This document shows positions 34,321-45,045 of a stretch of DNA of 64,000 nt, in pieces. Every line of letters starts with the position of its first letter. Position 1 is the stretch's first letter. The notes beneath the pieces are model-generated. The model saw only the letters and a list, made by a program, of their open reading frames with translations. It was not told the DNA's origin and did no database searches. Made by a program: the position numbers and the translations under genes. The stretch lies in contig JANWVO010000037.1 of the NCBI GenBank assembly GCA_025056865.1, forward strand, positions 1-64,000, in the 5' to 3' direction. The DNA is from Bryobacteraceae bacterium. Its GTDB lineage: Bacteria > Acidobacteriota > Terriglobia > Bryobacterales > Bryobacteraceae.

Positions 34321-34686
34321 ATGGCAAAGCGAATCCTGCTGGTGGAAGACAGTCCGGCGCATTTGCAGATGATGCAGGCCGCGCTCGCCAACCGCGGCTA
34401 TGATCTGCTGGTTGCCGAAGACGGGGAGCGTGCGCTCGCGCAGGCGCGGCAGCACAAGCCGGATCTGATCCTGCTTGACGTCGTTCTGCCCAAGATCAGC
34501 GGCTTTCAGGTGTGCCGCCAGATCAAGAGCGACGCCGAGCTGCGCTCGATCCCTGTGATTTTCGTCAGCAGCAAGACCCAGGAGTTCGACCGCTATTGGG
34601 GGATGAAGCAGGGCGCCGACGGCTACATTACCAAGCCGTTCCGGCCCGAGGAGCTTGCGGCGGAGGTGGAGGCCCGTCTGCACTGA
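34321..34686 (+). CDS. Single-domain response regulator, PilH-like
   Basis: 121 residues, a lone CheY-like receiver. Acidic pair in LLVEDSPAHL, phospho-acceptor Asp53 in LILLDVVLPKISG, Thr/Ser switch replaced by VSSKTQ and Lys in YITKPFRPEE. Its place between the PilG-like and CheW-like genes and its close match to PilH suggest a phosphate sink or second output in the same pathway. It starts 29 bases after the PilG-like stop, with GGAGAGG upstream. Confidence 0.88.
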   Translation: MAKRILLVEDSPAHLQMMQAALANRGYDLLVAEDGERALAQARQHKPDLILLDVVLPKISGFQVCRQIKSDAELRSIPVIFVSSKTQEFDRYWGMKQGADGYITKPFRPEELAAEVEARLH

Positions 34687-34718
34687 TTGCCGGAACCGCC
34701 GGAAAGGAGACCTCGCCG

Positions 34719-36596
34719 ATGCAGCAGTGGGAAGAACCCGCCGAGCCACTCGGACAGGCGGCTGAAAATCTGCCGCTCGCCGGCCTGCTCGCCGAGCTGC
34801 TGGCCGGGGCGGAAGCCGACAACGAAGGAACGCTGGCGGCCGGACTCCCGGGTCCGGAAGGCGCGCCGGCGGCCGCCGGCGAGTCCTGGCTGGCCGAGTC
34901 TGCTACTGCCGGGGCCGCAGTGCCCGACCTGATGCGGGCGCTCGGCGAGGCGGAGCAGGAACGGCAGGAGGCTGCCTCCGGCGAGGTGTCCGGCCAGCTT
35001 CTGGCCAGGTTGATGGGAGACGCGCCGCCCTCCTGCCCGGCGGAGCCGCCGGAAGAACCGCAGGACGCAGCAGCTCCGGCGAGGGCTGCGGTGGAGCTGG
35101 AACCGGCTGCCGTCGCGGATCTGCCCGGCGTGGCCGAAGGCACGCCTTCACCGGAAGTGCTGGGGGTCGAGCTGGAACTGCTTGCAGAGCCGGCCGTTCC
35201 GCAGGGAGAGGCGCAAGCCGGGGCGGAAACGCCTGCTCCGGCAGAAGAGATTGCATCGCCGCAGTGGCCGGAGAGCCTTCCGGCAGCCGCCGCAGCCCTC
35301 GAAGGGGAAGAAGAAGCCCCGGCGGGCGAGGGCGTGGTGCCGCTCGGAATCGAATCCGCCGGAGCAACCGGCGAGGCGGCGGAAGCCGGGATCCAGTGCG
35401 GGGTCTTGCTCGTGCCAGATTCTTCCGCCGCGGCTGGGCCGGAACCGGTTGTTCCGGTTCCTGGCGCGCCGGAGTTGCCTGAAGCTGGAGTGCCGGCCGG
35501 GCTTGCGGCGGCGCTGGAAGCAGACTCGGCTCCGGCTCCTGCCGGGGAGGCGGCGTCAGAAGGGTTCCCGTGGAAGGAATCCGCCGGGGAGCCGGCGCTG
35601 GCGGCCGCGCACGAGGCTCGCGCAGACCTTCCGGCTCCATCGGGCGCCGCCCTTGCGCAGGACTTTCCCGCTGCGGTGCTGCCTCCATCCGAGGAGGACG
35701 ATTTCGAACTCGTCGACGCGGAGACCGCGGGCAGGATGCTCGACCAACTCATCGACGCCGCCCGCTCCGCCATCCGTTCCTCGATGCCGCCGCCGGCGAA
35801 TGCTCCGGCCGGGGATGAGGGCGGAACGGCCGAGGCGGCTCTGCCGGAGGAGGAGCCATCCCCGGCAGCGCAGCCCGCATTGCCTGCGCCGCCTGCTGGA
35901 GAGGCATCCACGGCCGGCGAGAACGGCCAAGGCCGCGCCGTGCCCTCGCTGCGGCCGATCCGCCCGGCGCCTGCTGCCGCGGACGACGAGATGGCCCAGG
36001 AGCCGCCGCCGCTGCCGCCCGCCGCGGCGCTCATCGGCATGGGCCTGCCCGAGCGGCTGAGGGCGAGGCTGGAGGCGCTGGGAGACGTGGAGAAGGTCCT
36101 CGCCGCGCAGTCGGACTCCGCGTCTGGCAAGGCGGTGGATCAGCGGCGCCGTCTTCTCGTGTTCCGCGTTGGCGGCGCGCATTACGGCCTCCCGATCGAG
36201 CATGTTCGCGAAGTGGAGCGCGTCGCGCGCCTGACTCCCGTGCCGGGCGCGCCCCGCTTCGTCCGGGGACTGGTGAACCTGCGCGGCGAGATTCTGCCGC
36301 TTCTGGATATGCGCCTGCTGCTGGGCGCTGGGGGAGGCGAACTGCCGGCGTCGCCACGCCTGATTGTGGCCCAGGCTGACCGGCAGGAGCCGCCGCTGGC
36401 GTTGATGGTGGAGGAATTGAATGGGCTGGCGCCGGTGGAGGAGGAATCGCCCGGAGCGTTCCCGCCTGGGGAGAGCGGGGCGCTGCCGCACGGGGTGCGG
36501 GGCAGTCTGGAGCACCGCGGGCGGCGCGTCTGGCGGCTGGATCCCGCGGCCCTGCTGAGCCTGGCCGCGCTGGAAGAGAGGGCGGAATGGCGATGA
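34719..36596 (+). CDS. CheW-domain protein with a 470-residue acidic low-complexity region
   Basis: 625 residues. The start at 34719 has AAGGAGA 8 bases upstream. Residues 1-474 are Ala/Glu/Pro/Gly-rich and likely disordered, apart from a possible helix near 327-350 (DDFELVDAETAGRMLDQLID). Residues about 476-625 form a CheW domain: LLVFRVGGAHYGLPIEHVRE, GLVNLRGEILPLLDMRLLL and a C-terminal WRLDPAALL. CheW couples receptors to the CheA kinase; here it would serve the adjacent PilJ-like receptor and CheA. Ordinary CheW is about 150-170 residues, so the extension is exceptional. The frame is supported by the Shine-Dalgarno, operon position and the intact domain. Confidence 0.82.
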   Translation: MQQWEEPAEPLGQAAENLPLAGLLAELLAGAEADNEGTLAAGLPGPEGAPAAAGESWLAESATAGAAVPDLMRALGEAEQERQEAASGEVSGQLLARLMGDAPPSCPAEPPEEPQDAAAPARAAVELEPAAVADLPGVAEGTPSPEVLGVELELLAEPAVPQGEAQAGAETPAPAEEIASPQWPESLPAAAAALEGEEEAPAGEGVVPLGIESAGATGEAAEAGIQCGVLLVPDSSAAAGPEPVVPVPGAPELPEAGVPAGLAAALEADSAPAPAGEAASEGFPWKESAGEPALAAAHEARADLPAPSGAALAQDFPAAVLPPSEEDDFELVDAETAGRMLDQLIDAARSAIRSSMPPPANAPAGDEGGTAEAALPEEEPSPAAQPALPAPPAGEASTAGENGQGRAVPSLRPIRPAPAAADDEMAQEPPPLPPAAALIGMGLPERLRARLEALGDVEKVLAAQSDSASGKAVDQRRRLLVFRVGGAHYGLPIEHVREVERVARLTPVPGAPRFVRGLVNLRGEILPLLDMRLLLGAGGGELPASPRLIVAQADRQEPPLALMVEELNGLAPVEEESPGAFPPGESGALPHGVRGSLEHRGRRVWRLDPAALLSLAALEERAEWR

Positions 36597-36657
36597 GGCG
36601 TAGTCAACAAACCGGACGAAAGCGCTGTGGACCGACAGCCGGGGAGAGTGCAGGCGT

Positions 36658-38877
36658 ATGTTGGGCAATCTGAAGATCTGGCAGAAGCTGCTGTTGGCCG
36701 GGCTGCTGGCCGTGATTCCTCTGGGTACGTTGCTGTACCTGTTCCTCCAGGGGCAAAACGAACAGATCGCCAGGACGGAGGCCGAGCGCGAGGGCCTGGA
36801 GTACGTGCTGCCGCTGCGAAACCTGCTGGAGCGCGTGCCGCATCACCGTGTTGCGGCCAACGCGCTGCTGAACGGCGACCAGAGCGTGCTGCCGATCCTC
36901 GAGAGGAGCCGCGCGCAGATCGCCGAAGCGGTGGAGGCCATCGACCGGGTGGACGCCCGCATGGGGCGGCGGCTCGGCACGACGCAGAGCTGGGAAGCCA
37001 TCCGCGCCTCCTGGAACGATCTCCGGGACAATTACGCGAAGCTGAAGGCCGAGGACAGCTACCAGCGCCACACGCAGCTCATCGCGCAAATCATCCAGCA
37101 CATCCGCCTCGTCGGGGACAAGACCGGCCTGACGACGGATCCGGAGCTGGAAACGTTCTACCTGGTGGACTCCATCCTCCAGCAGATTCCGTGGACGGTG
37201 GAGTATCTGGGCCAGTTGGCGAGCTACGGATCGGGCGTGGCGGCCAGGCAGTCGATGACCGCCGCCGAGGAGGCGCAGATCCGCTACCTCGTGCGGCAGG
37301 TGAGCTCCTCGCTGGATTCGCTCCAGCGCAACTACCGCTCCGCGTTCGGCTACAACGACGAGGTGCGCGACAAGCTGGACGCGACGCTGGCGACGGCGAT
37401 GAACGCCGCCGGCTTCCTGCGCAACCTGACCCAGCGCGAGCTGCTAGAGAAGGGCTCGATCTCGGTGCAGCCGGTGGCCTACATCGAGAACGGAACGACG
37501 GCGGTACAGAAGCTGTTCGCGCTGCATGATGAGACCGCCGCCACGGTGCGCGGGCTGTTCGACCGGCGGCTCCGCCGGCTTGCGGCGCAGAAGAACTCGC
37601 AGCTTCAGACGGCGCTGCTGCTACTGGCCGCCTCGGCCGTGTTCGCCTTTGTCATCCAGCGCGGCATCACCCGCCAGATCCGCTCGATGCGGGAGACGTT
37701 CGAGCAGATCAGCGTCGGCAATTACGACGCCCGCGCGGAGGTTTACAGCCGCGACGAGCTCGGCATGATGGCCGAGACGACCAACGTGATGCTGGCCAAC
37801 ACGCTGTCGCTGATCCAGTCCAAGGAAGAGCGGGACCGGATCCAGAAGAGCATTCTGAAACTGCTGGACGACGTCAGCGGCGTGGCCGCGGGCGACCTGA
37901 CCAAGGAAGCCGAAGTGACGGCCGAGATGACGGGCGCAATCGCTGACGCGTTCAACTACATGCTTTCCGAGCTGCGCTCGATCATCGGCGCCGTTCAGGA
38001 CACGACGGCGAGCGTCAACCGCAGCGCCTTCCATGTGCGCGAGGTGACCGAGTCGCTGGCCGAGAGCAGCCAGCAGCAGTCCCAGCGCGTGTTGATGGCG
38101 TCGAACGCGCTCCAGGCGATGGCGCAGTCGATCCGGAAGGTGGCCGACCAGGCAAATGCGGCCGCCAAGGTCGCCGAGGATGCTCTCGCCGCGGCGCTGG
38201 CCGGCGGCGACTCGGTGCGGCGCACGGTCGCAGGGATGGACAATATCCGCCGCCATGTGCAGGAAACGGCCCGCCGCATGAAGCGGCTTGGCGAAAGCTC
38301 GCAGGAGATCGGCGAAATCGTGCAACTGATCTCGGAAATCTCGGACCGCACCTCGATCCTCGCTCTGAATGCATCCATCCAGGCGGCGGCCGCGGGCGAG
38401 TCCGGCAAGGGCTTCGCCATCGTCGCCGAGGAGGTGGAGCGGCTGGCCGAACGAGCCGCCGAAGCGGCCCAGCGCATCACCGTGCTGATCCAGTCCGTGC
38501 AGAAAGAAACCAACGAGGCGATCTCGGCCATGGAGGCGACGACGCGCGAAGTGGTCGAAGGATCGTCGGTGGCCAGCGAGGCCGGCGAACGCCTGAGCCT
38601 GATCGAAACCGTGTCCCAGCACATTTCGGACCTGGTTCGCGGCATTTCGGAAGTGGCCCGGCGCCAGGCGGACAGCTCCGAGCAGGTGGCCACGGCGGTG
38701 GCCGAGGTCAGCCGGGCGACGCAGACGACGGCCGCGGGCGCGTTGCAGGCGGCCGAGGACATTCGCCGCCTCGCCTCGATGGTCACGCGGCTGAACGAGT
38801 CGCTGTCGCGGTTCCGGGTCCCGCCGCGGGAGCACAGCCCGGAGCCGCAGACGCCCGAGCAGGTGGAAGCCGCCTGA
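36658..38877 (+). CDS. Methyl-accepting chemotaxis protein, PilJ-like
   Basis: 739 residues. Membrane segment near the N-terminus ([20 protein letters not shown]), a helical periplasmic domain (about 40-315), a second membrane segment ([15 protein letters not shown]), HAMP and linker helices, then the signalling coiled coil with the conserved hairpin tip region [20 protein letters not shown] and [19 protein letters not shown]. It senses an unknown stimulus and controls the CheA encoded next. It sits between the CheW and CheA genes, as pilJ does in Pil-Chp clusters. No CheR or CheB gene is in the window, so adaptation enzymes must be elsewhere or absent. Confidence 0.9.
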   Translation: MLGNLKIWQKLLLAGLLAVIPLGTLLYLFLQGQNEQIARTEAEREGLEYVLPLRNLLERVPHHRVAANALLNGDQSVLPILERSRAQIAEAVEAIDRVDARMGRRLGTTQSWEAIRASWNDLRDNYAKLKAEDSYQRHTQLIAQIIQHIRLVGDKTGLTTDPELETFYLVDSILQQIPWTVEYLGQLASYGSGVAARQSMTAAEEAQIRYLVRQVSSSLDSLQRNYRSAFGYNDEVRDKLDATLATAMNAAGFLRNLTQRELLEKGSISVQPVAYIENGTTAVQKLFALHDETAATVRGLFDRRLRRLAAQKNSQLQTALLLLAASAVFAFVIQRGITRQIRSMRETFEQISVGNYDARAEVYSRDELGMMAETTNVMLANTLSLIQSKEERDRIQKSILKLLDDVSGVAAGDLTKEAEVTAEMTGAIADAFNYMLSELRSIIGAVQDTTASVNRSAFHVREVTESLAESSQQQSQRVLMASNALQAMAQSIRKVADQANAAAKVAEDALAAALAGGDSVRRTVAGMDNIRRHVQETARRMKRLGESSQEIGEIVQLISEISDRTSILALNASIQAAAAGESGKGFAIVAEEVERLAERAAEAAQRITVLIQSVQKETNEAISAMEATTREVVEGSSVASEAGERLSLIETVSQHISDLVRGISEVARRQADSSEQVATAVAEVSRATQTTAAGALQAAEDIRRLASMVTRLNESLSRFRVPPREHSPEPQTPEQVEAA

Positions 38878-38899
38878 GGCCGCACGCGGAGGCATGGCC

Positions 38900-41800
38900 A
38901 TGAGTCACTCGCTCGACCCCGCGGTTCTCCACAGCTTTCTGGAGGAAGTGCGCAGCTACCTGCCCGCGCTCGAGCAGGAAGCTGCACGGCTCCGGAAGGA
39001 TCCCGAGGCGCCGGATGCGCTGTCGGAAATCCACCGCCTGGCGCATTCTGTCCGTAGCGCCTGCGAGATGATCGGGCTGGAGGCCCTGGCCGCCCCGGCG
39101 CGAGAAGCCGAGGAGCTGGCTGCTCCCTCGCTGTTCGGAGCGCATGCACTCGACGAGGAGGGTCTCGGCCGCCTGGAGGCTGCGCTGGAAGGGCTACGGC
39201 GCGGGCTGGGCGGAGCCGCCGCCGAAGCCCCGCCCGCTCCAGCCGCTTCCTTCGCGCCGGTGCCGCTCGCCTCCGCCGGCAGCGGCGCTGAAGCCGCCCC
39301 GGTGGCCGACGAGGATCCGGTCGCCGAAGAACTGGTCGACACGTTCCTGTCGGAAGCCGAACAGCTTCTGGACCGCATGGACGGCTGCCTCCGGGCCTTG
39401 CGCCAACAGCCGGGCGCGGCCAGCCAGGTTCTGTCCGAGCTGCGCCACCACGCCCACACATTCAAGGGAGCGGCAGGCATGGCGGGTCTCGAGACGGCCT
39501 CCCGCGTGGCCCACCGCACCGAAGACCTCCTCGATCTGCTCATCGCCGGCAAGCTTCCGGCCGAGAGCGAAGTGCTCGAACTGCTCCAGGCCAGCCACGA
39601 CCTGCTGGCCGATCTGGCCGCCGCGCGCGGCAACAACCGGGCGCTGAAGGCCCGCGTTTCGGAACTGCTCGAGCAGTTGGGAGCGCTGCTCGCCCTCTGC
39701 GAGGAACAGCCGGCGCGGGCGCCCGGAGCGCCTGAGGGGGGCGAAAGCGAGGAACTGGCCGCCGCGGAAGAGCCGGACTCTTTCCTGATCGAGACTTTCC
39801 TCGCCGAAGCCGAATCGAATCTCGCCGCCGCCGAGGCAGCGCTGCGGGAACTCGCCGCGAAGCCGGCCGACCCCGGCCCGTCCCTGCTCGCGTTCCGGCG
39901 CGCCGTGCACACGATCAAGGGCGCCGCCGGGATGGTGGGGCTGGGCAGCGCCAGCACGGTGGCCCGGAAGCTCCAGTCGCTGCTGGACGGCATCCTTGGC
40001 GGGGCTACGCCGTTCACCGAGGCGTGCCTGTCGGCGATGGGTTCGGGATTCGACCTGCTGGCCGAGCTGATCGCTGCCCAGGGCAACAACGCGCCTCTGC
40101 TCGAGCGGGCCCGCCACGTGCTGGACGAGATCGCCTGGGCGGCCGCTGCCAAACAGCCGCAGGGCGTCCGTCCGGCGCCGGCGCGGTCCGAGGCAGGCCC
40201 GCGCGCAGCCGAGCCGGCTCCGGCCGCGGAGGCGCAGGCCACCGTCCGCGTGCCGGTGGAACGGCTGGCCGGCATTGCCCGCATCCTCAGCGAGATCTTC
40301 ATGAACGCCTCGGGCTTCGAACAGCAAATCGAAGCCTTCCGCCGCGAGCTCGACGAACTTTCGCTGAACCTCGCCCGCATCCGCAGGATTTCCAACCAGC
40401 TCGTCGACACGCAGGAGAGCGGTGCGCCCGGGGCGGACGGGACGCTGGCCCGCCACGAGGCCACCTCGTCCGCCTCGGAGTTCGACGTGCTGGAGTTCGA
40501 CCGCTACACGCGGCTCAACCTGCTGGCCCGCGACCTGGCGGAAGCCACGACGGACCTGTCTGCGCTCAGCGCCCAGTTCCAGTCGATGCGCGCCCAGTTC
40601 GATATGTGGGCGGCGCGGCAGCGCGGCCTGAGCGGCGAAGCCCAGGACCAACTGATGCGCCTGCGCATGGTTCCGCTGGCGAGCCTCTCTTCCCGCCTGG
40701 ACCGCACGGTGCGCGTTACCGCCAGCAAGACGGGCAAGCTGGTGCGGCTGGAGACGTCGGGCATGGACACGGAATTCGACAAGACCGTGGTCGAGCAGCT
40801 CGCGCCCGTGCTCGAGCATCTGCTGCGCAACGCGATCGGCCACGGCATCGAGCCGCCGGCGCAACGCATCGCCGCGGGCAAGCCTGACATGGGCACGGTG
40901 AGGCTGTCGGCAAGCCGCCAGGGAGCGCACGTGACCCTCCAGCTCAGCGACGATGGAGCCGGGCTCGACTACCGCAAGATCGCGCGCCGCGCCGTGGAGC
41001 TGGAGTGGCTGAGTCCGACGCAGGCGCAGGCGGCCAGCGAGGAAGCCCTGGCGCGCCTGATCTTCGAACCCGGCTTCTCGACATCGGACACGGTGAGCGA
41101 GATCTCCGGCCGGGGCGTCGGCATGAACATCGTCCGCAGCACGGTGGAAAGCCTGCGCGGCCGCCTTTCGGTGCAGTCGGCGGCAGGCCGCGGGACCACG
41201 TTCACGATCGTGCTGCCCGTCTCCATGGCGGTGGATCGCGTAGTGATCGTGCAGGCTGGCGGAGAGAAGTTCGCGCTGCCCATGGAGGCGCTCACGCGGC
41301 AGATGGCGGTGCTCGACTCGCCGCCGGTGATGCGCGGAGGGCAGCCGGGCGTGGGTTCCGGAGAAGACTGGGTCCCGGCGGTGTGGCTGGGCGAATGGCT
41401 CGGTCTGGCGGCCGAAGAGGATCGCCCGCGCCGCGCGGCCCTGATCTACATCAACAACGGCGAACGCGAGATTGCCGTCGTCGCCGACCGTGTCATCGAA
41501 GCCCGCGAGGTGGTCATCAAGCCGCTCACCGGCCTGCTGGCCCGCATCACGCGCTTCTCCGGCGCCACCATCCTGGGCGACGGCAGCGTCGTGCTGATTC
41601 TGAACCCGTCGGCCTTCGACCTCAACCTGGCCGAAGCGCTGCCGCTGGCGCCGGTCCACCGCCGCACGGCCCGTCAGGAGCAGGTTCTGATTGTCGATGA
41701 CTCGATCTCCATCCGCCGGTCCCTCGCCAATCTCCTGCGCGCGGCGGGCTGGCGGCCGTTGCAGGCCCGCGACGGCCTGGAAGCGCTCGAAATGCTGGAG

Positions 41801-42073
41801 CGCACGGCAAGGCCGCCGGACGCGATCATCATGGACATCGAGATGCCGCGCATGGACGGCTACGAACTGGCCGCCGCCCTGCGCTCAAGACCGGGCTTCG
41901 ACCATGTGCCCATCCTGATGCTGACCTCGCGCGCCGGCGACAAGCACCGCCAGAAAGCGCTGCGGCTCGGCGTGGACCGCTACCTGATCAAACCCTGCCC
42001 GGACGATCTGCTCGTGGCCGAACTGCGCAACTCGATCGATTCGCGCCGGGGCGACCGCCTCGCCGCCGGTTGA
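38900..42073 (+). CDS. CheA-family hybrid histidine kinase, ChpA/PilL-like
   Basis: 1057 residues from the ATG at 38900 (GGAGG seven bases upstream; an ATG at 38894 is too close). Three HPt modules with His49 (RLAHSVRS), His186 (HAHTFKGAAGMAGL) and His337 (AVHTIKGAAGMVGL). The kinase part has LLRNAIGHGIEPPAQR (Asn644), SDDGAGLD and SGRGVGMNIVRSTVE. A CheW-like domain (VIVQAGGEKFALPMEAL) and a C-terminal receiver (Asp979 in IIMDIEMPRMDG, Lys in YLIKPCP) follow. This is the layout of ChpA/PilL, which controls twitching motility and surface sensing. It is last of the operon. Confidence 0.92.
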   Translation: MSHSLDPAVLHSFLEEVRSYLPALEQEAARLRKDPEAPDALSEIHRLAHSVRSACEMIGLEALAAPAREAEELAAPSLFGAHALDEEGLGRLEAALEGLRRGLGGAAAEAPPAPAASFAPVPLASAGSGAEAAPVADEDPVAEELVDTFLSEAEQLLDRMDGCLRALRQQPGAASQVLSELRHHAHTFKGAAGMAGLETASRVAHRTEDLLDLLIAGKLPAESEVLELLQASHDLLADLAAARGNNRALKARVSELLEQLGALLALCEEQPARAPGAPEGGESEELAAAEEPDSFLIETFLAEAESNLAAAEAALRELAAKPADPGPSLLAFRRAVHTIKGAAGMVGLGSASTVARKLQSLLDGILGGATPFTEACLSAMGSGFDLLAELIAAQGNNAPLLERARHVLDEIAWAAAAKQPQGVRPAPARSEAGPRAAEPAPAAEAQATVRVPVERLAGIARILSEIFMNASGFEQQIEAFRRELDELSLNLARIRRISNQLVDTQESGAPGADGTLARHEATSSASEFDVLEFDRYTRLNLLARDLAEATTDLSALSAQFQSMRAQFDMWAARQRGLSGEAQDQLMRLRMVPLASLSSRLDRTVRVTASKTGKLVRLETSGMDTEFDKTVVEQLAPVLEHLLRNAIGHGIEPPAQRIAAGKPDMGTVRLSASRQGAHVTLQLSDDGAGLDYRKIARRAVELEWLSPTQAQAASEEALARLIFEPGFSTSDTVSEISGRGVGMNIVRSTVESLRGRLSVQSAAGRGTTFTIVLPVSMAVDRVVIVQAGGEKFALPMEALTRQMAVLDSPPVMRGGQPGVGSGEDWVPAVWLGEWLGLAAEEDRPRRAALIYINNGEREIAVVADRVIEAREVVIKPLTGLLARITRFSGATILGDGSVVLILNPSAFDLNLAEALPLAPVHRRTARQEQVLIVDDSISIRRSLANLLRAAGWRPLQARDGLEALEMLERTARPPDAIIMDIEMPRMDGYELAAALRSRPGFDHVPILMLTSRAGDKHRQKALRLGVDRYLIKPCPDDLLVAELRNSIDSRRGDRLAAG

Positions 42074-42175
42074 GGCCGCGGCAGCGGCGCAGGCTGTCTT
42101 CTGAAGCCGCCGCAGAGGAGAAGAGGGCAGGCGGCATGCGCCAGAAGCGTGCTGCTGCGAAAGGCCTGTGGCGGG

Positions 42176-44992
42176 TCAGGGCTGAAGCAGCGGCGCGAGG
42201 AACCGGCCGGTGTAGGATTCGGCGCAGGCCGCCACCTGCTCCGGCGGACCTGCCACAACGACGCGCCCGCCGCGGTCTCCGCCTTCCGGACCGAGGTCGA
42301 TCACCCAGTCGGCGTGCCGGATCACCTCGAGGTTGTGCTCGATCACGAGCACGCTGCCCCCGCGGTGCAGCAGCCGCTCGAACGCATCGAGCAGTTTCGC
42401 GATGTCATCGAAGTGCAGTCCGGTGGTGGGCTCGTCGAACAGGAACAGGAACCCGCTCACGTCGCTCAGCGCGAGGTGACTGGCCAGCTTCACGCGCTGT
42501 GCCTCGCCGCCCGACAGCGTGGTCGCCGGCTGCCCGAGCCGCAGATAGCCCAGCCCGACATCGGCCAGCGGCTGCAGCCGCGATGTGATCTTCGGGTGTC
42601 CGGCGAAGAACTGAAGCGCTTCGCGGATGGTCAGTTGAAGCACTTCATGGATGTTCAGCCCCTGCCAGCGCACGTCGAGGATCTGCGGCTTGAAGCGCGT
42701 GCCGCGGCAGTCCTCGCAGACAAGCTCGACGTCGGCGAGGAACTGCATCTCCACGGTCACGGATCCGTCGCCCTGGCACGTTTCGCAGCGGCCGCCGCTC
42801 ACATTGAACGAGAAGTAGCCGGCGGGGTAGCCGCGCCCCTGCGCCTCGGGCGTCGCCGCGAACAGCTCGCGGATGGGGTCGAACGCCTTGCAGTAGGTGA
42901 CGGGATTGGAGCGCGGCGTGCGTCCAATGGGCGACTGATCGACCAGAACCAGCCCCCGCACTTTTCCGGCGCCTTCCACGCGGCGGCAGGTCTGCCGGCC
43001 CAGGGACGGGTCCAGTTCGGCATCCTCGGCCGGCGCGGCCAGATCGCGTTGATAGCGCGCCAGCAGCGTCCGGTAGATCACATCGTGCACCAGCGTCGAC
43101 TTGCCGGAGCCGGATACGCCGGTCACTACCGTCATCAGTCCCAGCGGGAGGGCGACGTCGATGTCCTTGAGGTTGTGCGCGCGGCAGCCGAGGAAGCGGA
43201 CCCAGGCGTCGGCTCCCGGCTTCCGGCGCGCCGTCTTGTGCGAGGTGCGCGCTTCGCCACGCAGGTAGCGGGCCGTAAGCGTGTCAACCTTCCTGCGCCC
43301 GTTCGCAACCAGCATCTCGCGCAGGGTGCCCTGAAATACGACTTCGCCGCCCAGTTCTCCCGCGCCCGGCCCCAGGTCGACGATGTGGTCCGCTGCGCGC
43401 ATCACGTCGGCATCATGCTCGACCACCAGCACCGTATTGCCGAGGTCGCGCAGCTCCTCGAGGATGCGGATCAGGCGCGCCGTGTCGCGGGGGTGGAGTC
43501 CGATCGATGGTTCGTCCAGCACGTAAATGGTGCCCACCAGCCGCGAGCCGAGGCAGGTGGCGAGCTGGATGCGCTGCGCCTCGCCGCCGGAGAGCGTCAT
43601 CGTGAGCCGGTCGAGCGTCAGGTAATCCAGCCCGACGTTCTCCAGGAAGCCGAGCCTCTGCCGGACCTCTTCGAGAACGCGTCCCGCCACGGCCGCCTGT
43701 TCGCCGCCCAGGTCCAGCCCCGCGAAGAACGCTCTGGCCTCGGCGATGTTCATGCGCACGACGTCGGCGATCGACCTGCCCCCAAGGCGCACGTTCAGGG
43801 CATCCTCGCGCAGCCGGGCGCCGCGGCACGCCGGGCAGGTCGCGTACCCCCGGTACCGGCTGAGAAAGACGCGGACGTGGACTTTGTACTTCTTCCGCTC
43901 CACCTCCTGGAAGAAATCCCGCACTTCCCGGCGGACGATCTCCTTCTCTTCAGGCGTCAGGTCGGCGTAGGGGACGCGGAGCCGGACGTCGCGCCGGCGC
44001 CGGTGGGCGAAGTCCTCGAGCACCCATTCGTATTGGGGACGATTCCACGGCTCGATGGCCCCTTCGGCAATCGAGAGCGACGGGTCGGGCACGACCAGGT
44101 CCATGTCGTAATCGATGGTGCGCCCGAAGCCCTGGCAGGTGGGGCAGGCGCCCCAGGGGTTGTTGAAGCTGAACAGCGAGGGCTCCGGCGCAGCGAACTC
44201 GCGGCCGCAGCTCTTGCAGGCGAATTTCTCCGAGAAGCGCAGCCGCAGAGGCCCGGCCTCGCCGGCCTGCTCGAAGATCGCCTCGCCCGCCTCGCGATAG
44301 CAAAGCTCCACCGTGTCGACGATGCGCTGATGCTGGTCGGGCCGGATGACCAGCCGGTCGGCAAGCACGAAAAACGGCCGGCGGAAGTCCATCTCGAGCA
44401 GCGACTCCGGCGTCGAAAATTCGAAGACGCGCCCGTCCTGGTACAGCCGGGTGAAGCCGCGCCGCCGCAGGTCCTCGAGCCGCTCTTTCAGCGCCTCGCC
44501 TTTCGCGCCGGCTCCATGCACCGGGAAGAGCGCATACCAGCGGGAGCCTTCCGGCTGCGCCAGCATCTTCCGCGCCACCGGATCCACGGTGTCCCTTTCC
44601 ACGCGGATGCCGCACTTCGGGCACCAGGTCTCGCCCGCGCGCGCGAACAGCAGGCGCAGGTAGTCGTAGATCTCGGTGGCCGTGGCCACCGTGGAGCGCG
44701 GGTTTCGCGTGGTGTTCTTCTGGCGGATGGCGATGGGCGGCGCGATGCCGTCAATCTCTTCCAGCGCGGGCTTCTCCATGCGCTCGAGGAACTGCCGCGC
44801 GTAGGCCGAGAGGCTCTCCACATAGCGGCGCTGGCCTTCGGCGTAGATCGTGTCGAAGACGAGCGAGGACTTGCCCGATCCCGACACCCCGGTGATGACG
44901 GTGAGCCGGTTGTGCGGCAGGTCGAGCGAGATGTTCTTCAGGTTGTGGACGCGCGCGCCGCGGATCCTGAGGAAGTCGCCCGGTTCAGCCAT
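42176..44992 (-). CDS. uvrA: Excinuclease ABC subunit A
   Basis: 938 residues. UvrA scans DNA for bulky lesions and loads UvrB in nucleotide excision repair. Two ABC ATPase halves each have GVSGSGKS Walker A motifs (about residues 35 and 629) and LSGGEAQR signatures. Zinc cysteines appear in CPKCG, CKSCG with [22 protein letters not shown] and CEDCRG. The UvrB-binding insertion after the first zinc region is present, which marks the standard UvrA rather than the short UvrA2. There is no Shine-Dalgarno before the ATG. An extended -10 (TGCTACAAT, minus 45040-45032) lies about 40 bases upstream. No SOS box is visible. Divergent from mutY. Confidence 0.96.
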   Translation of the reverse strand: MAEPGDFLRIRGARVHNLKNISLDLPHNRLTVITGVSGSGKSSLVFDTIYAEGQRRYVESLSAYARQFLERMEKPALEEIDGIAPPIAIRQKNTTRNPRSTVATATEIYDYLRLLFARAGETWCPKCGIRVERDTVDPVARKMLAQPEGSRWYALFPVHGAGAKGEALKERLEDLRRRGFTRLYQDGRVFEFSTPESLLEMDFRRPFFVLADRLVIRPDQHQRIVDTVELCYREAGEAIFEQAGEAGPLRLRFSEKFACKSCGREFAAPEPSLFSFNNPWGACPTCQGFGRTIDYDMDLVVPDPSLSIAEGAIEPWNRPQYEWVLEDFAHRRRRDVRLRVPYADLTPEEKEIVRREVRDFFQEVERKKYKVHVRVFLSRYRGYATCPACRGARLREDALNVRLGGRSIADVVRMNIAEARAFFAGLDLGGEQAAVAGRVLEEVRQRLGFLENVGLDYLTLDRLTMTLSGGEAQRIQLATCLGSRLVGTIYVLDEPSIGLHPRDTARLIRILEELRDLGNTVLVVEHDADVMRAADHIVDLGPGAGELGGEVVFQGTLREMLVANGRRKVDTLTARYLRGEARTSHKTARRKPGADAWVRFLGCRAHNLKDIDVALPLGLMTVVTGVSGSGKSTLVHDVIYRTLLARYQRDLAAPAEDAELDPSLGRQTCRRVEGAGKVRGLVLVDQSPIGRTPRSNPVTYCKAFDPIRELFAATPEAQGRGYPAGYFSFNVSGGRCETCQGDGSVTVEMQFLADVELVCEDCRGTRFKPQILDVRWQGLNIHEVLQLTIREALQFFAGHPKITSRLQPLADVGLGYLRLGQPATTLSGGEAQRVKLASHLALSDVSGFLFLFDEPTTGLHFDDIAKLLDAFERLLHRGGSVLVIEHNLEVIRHADWVIDLGPEGGDRGGRVVVAGPPEQVAACAESYTGRFLAPLLQP

Positions 44993-45031
44993 GGAGGGGA
45001 GATTTGATCGCGCGAGGGAGAATCCCTCATC

Positions 45032-45040
45032 ATTGTAGCA
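45032..45040 (-). promoter_or_regulatory. Extended -10 box upstream of uvrA
   Basis: Minus strand TG, C, TACAAT with the hexamer at 45037-45032. No clear -35. Start site expected near 45025, giving a leader of about 33 bases. Confidence 0.45.
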
Positions 45041-45045
45041 ACCGC

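Noticed and set aside
42149-45007. 952-codon plus-strand frame opposite uvrA
   Set aside because: Antisense shadow of a complete, well-conserved uvrA. No domain and no start signal.
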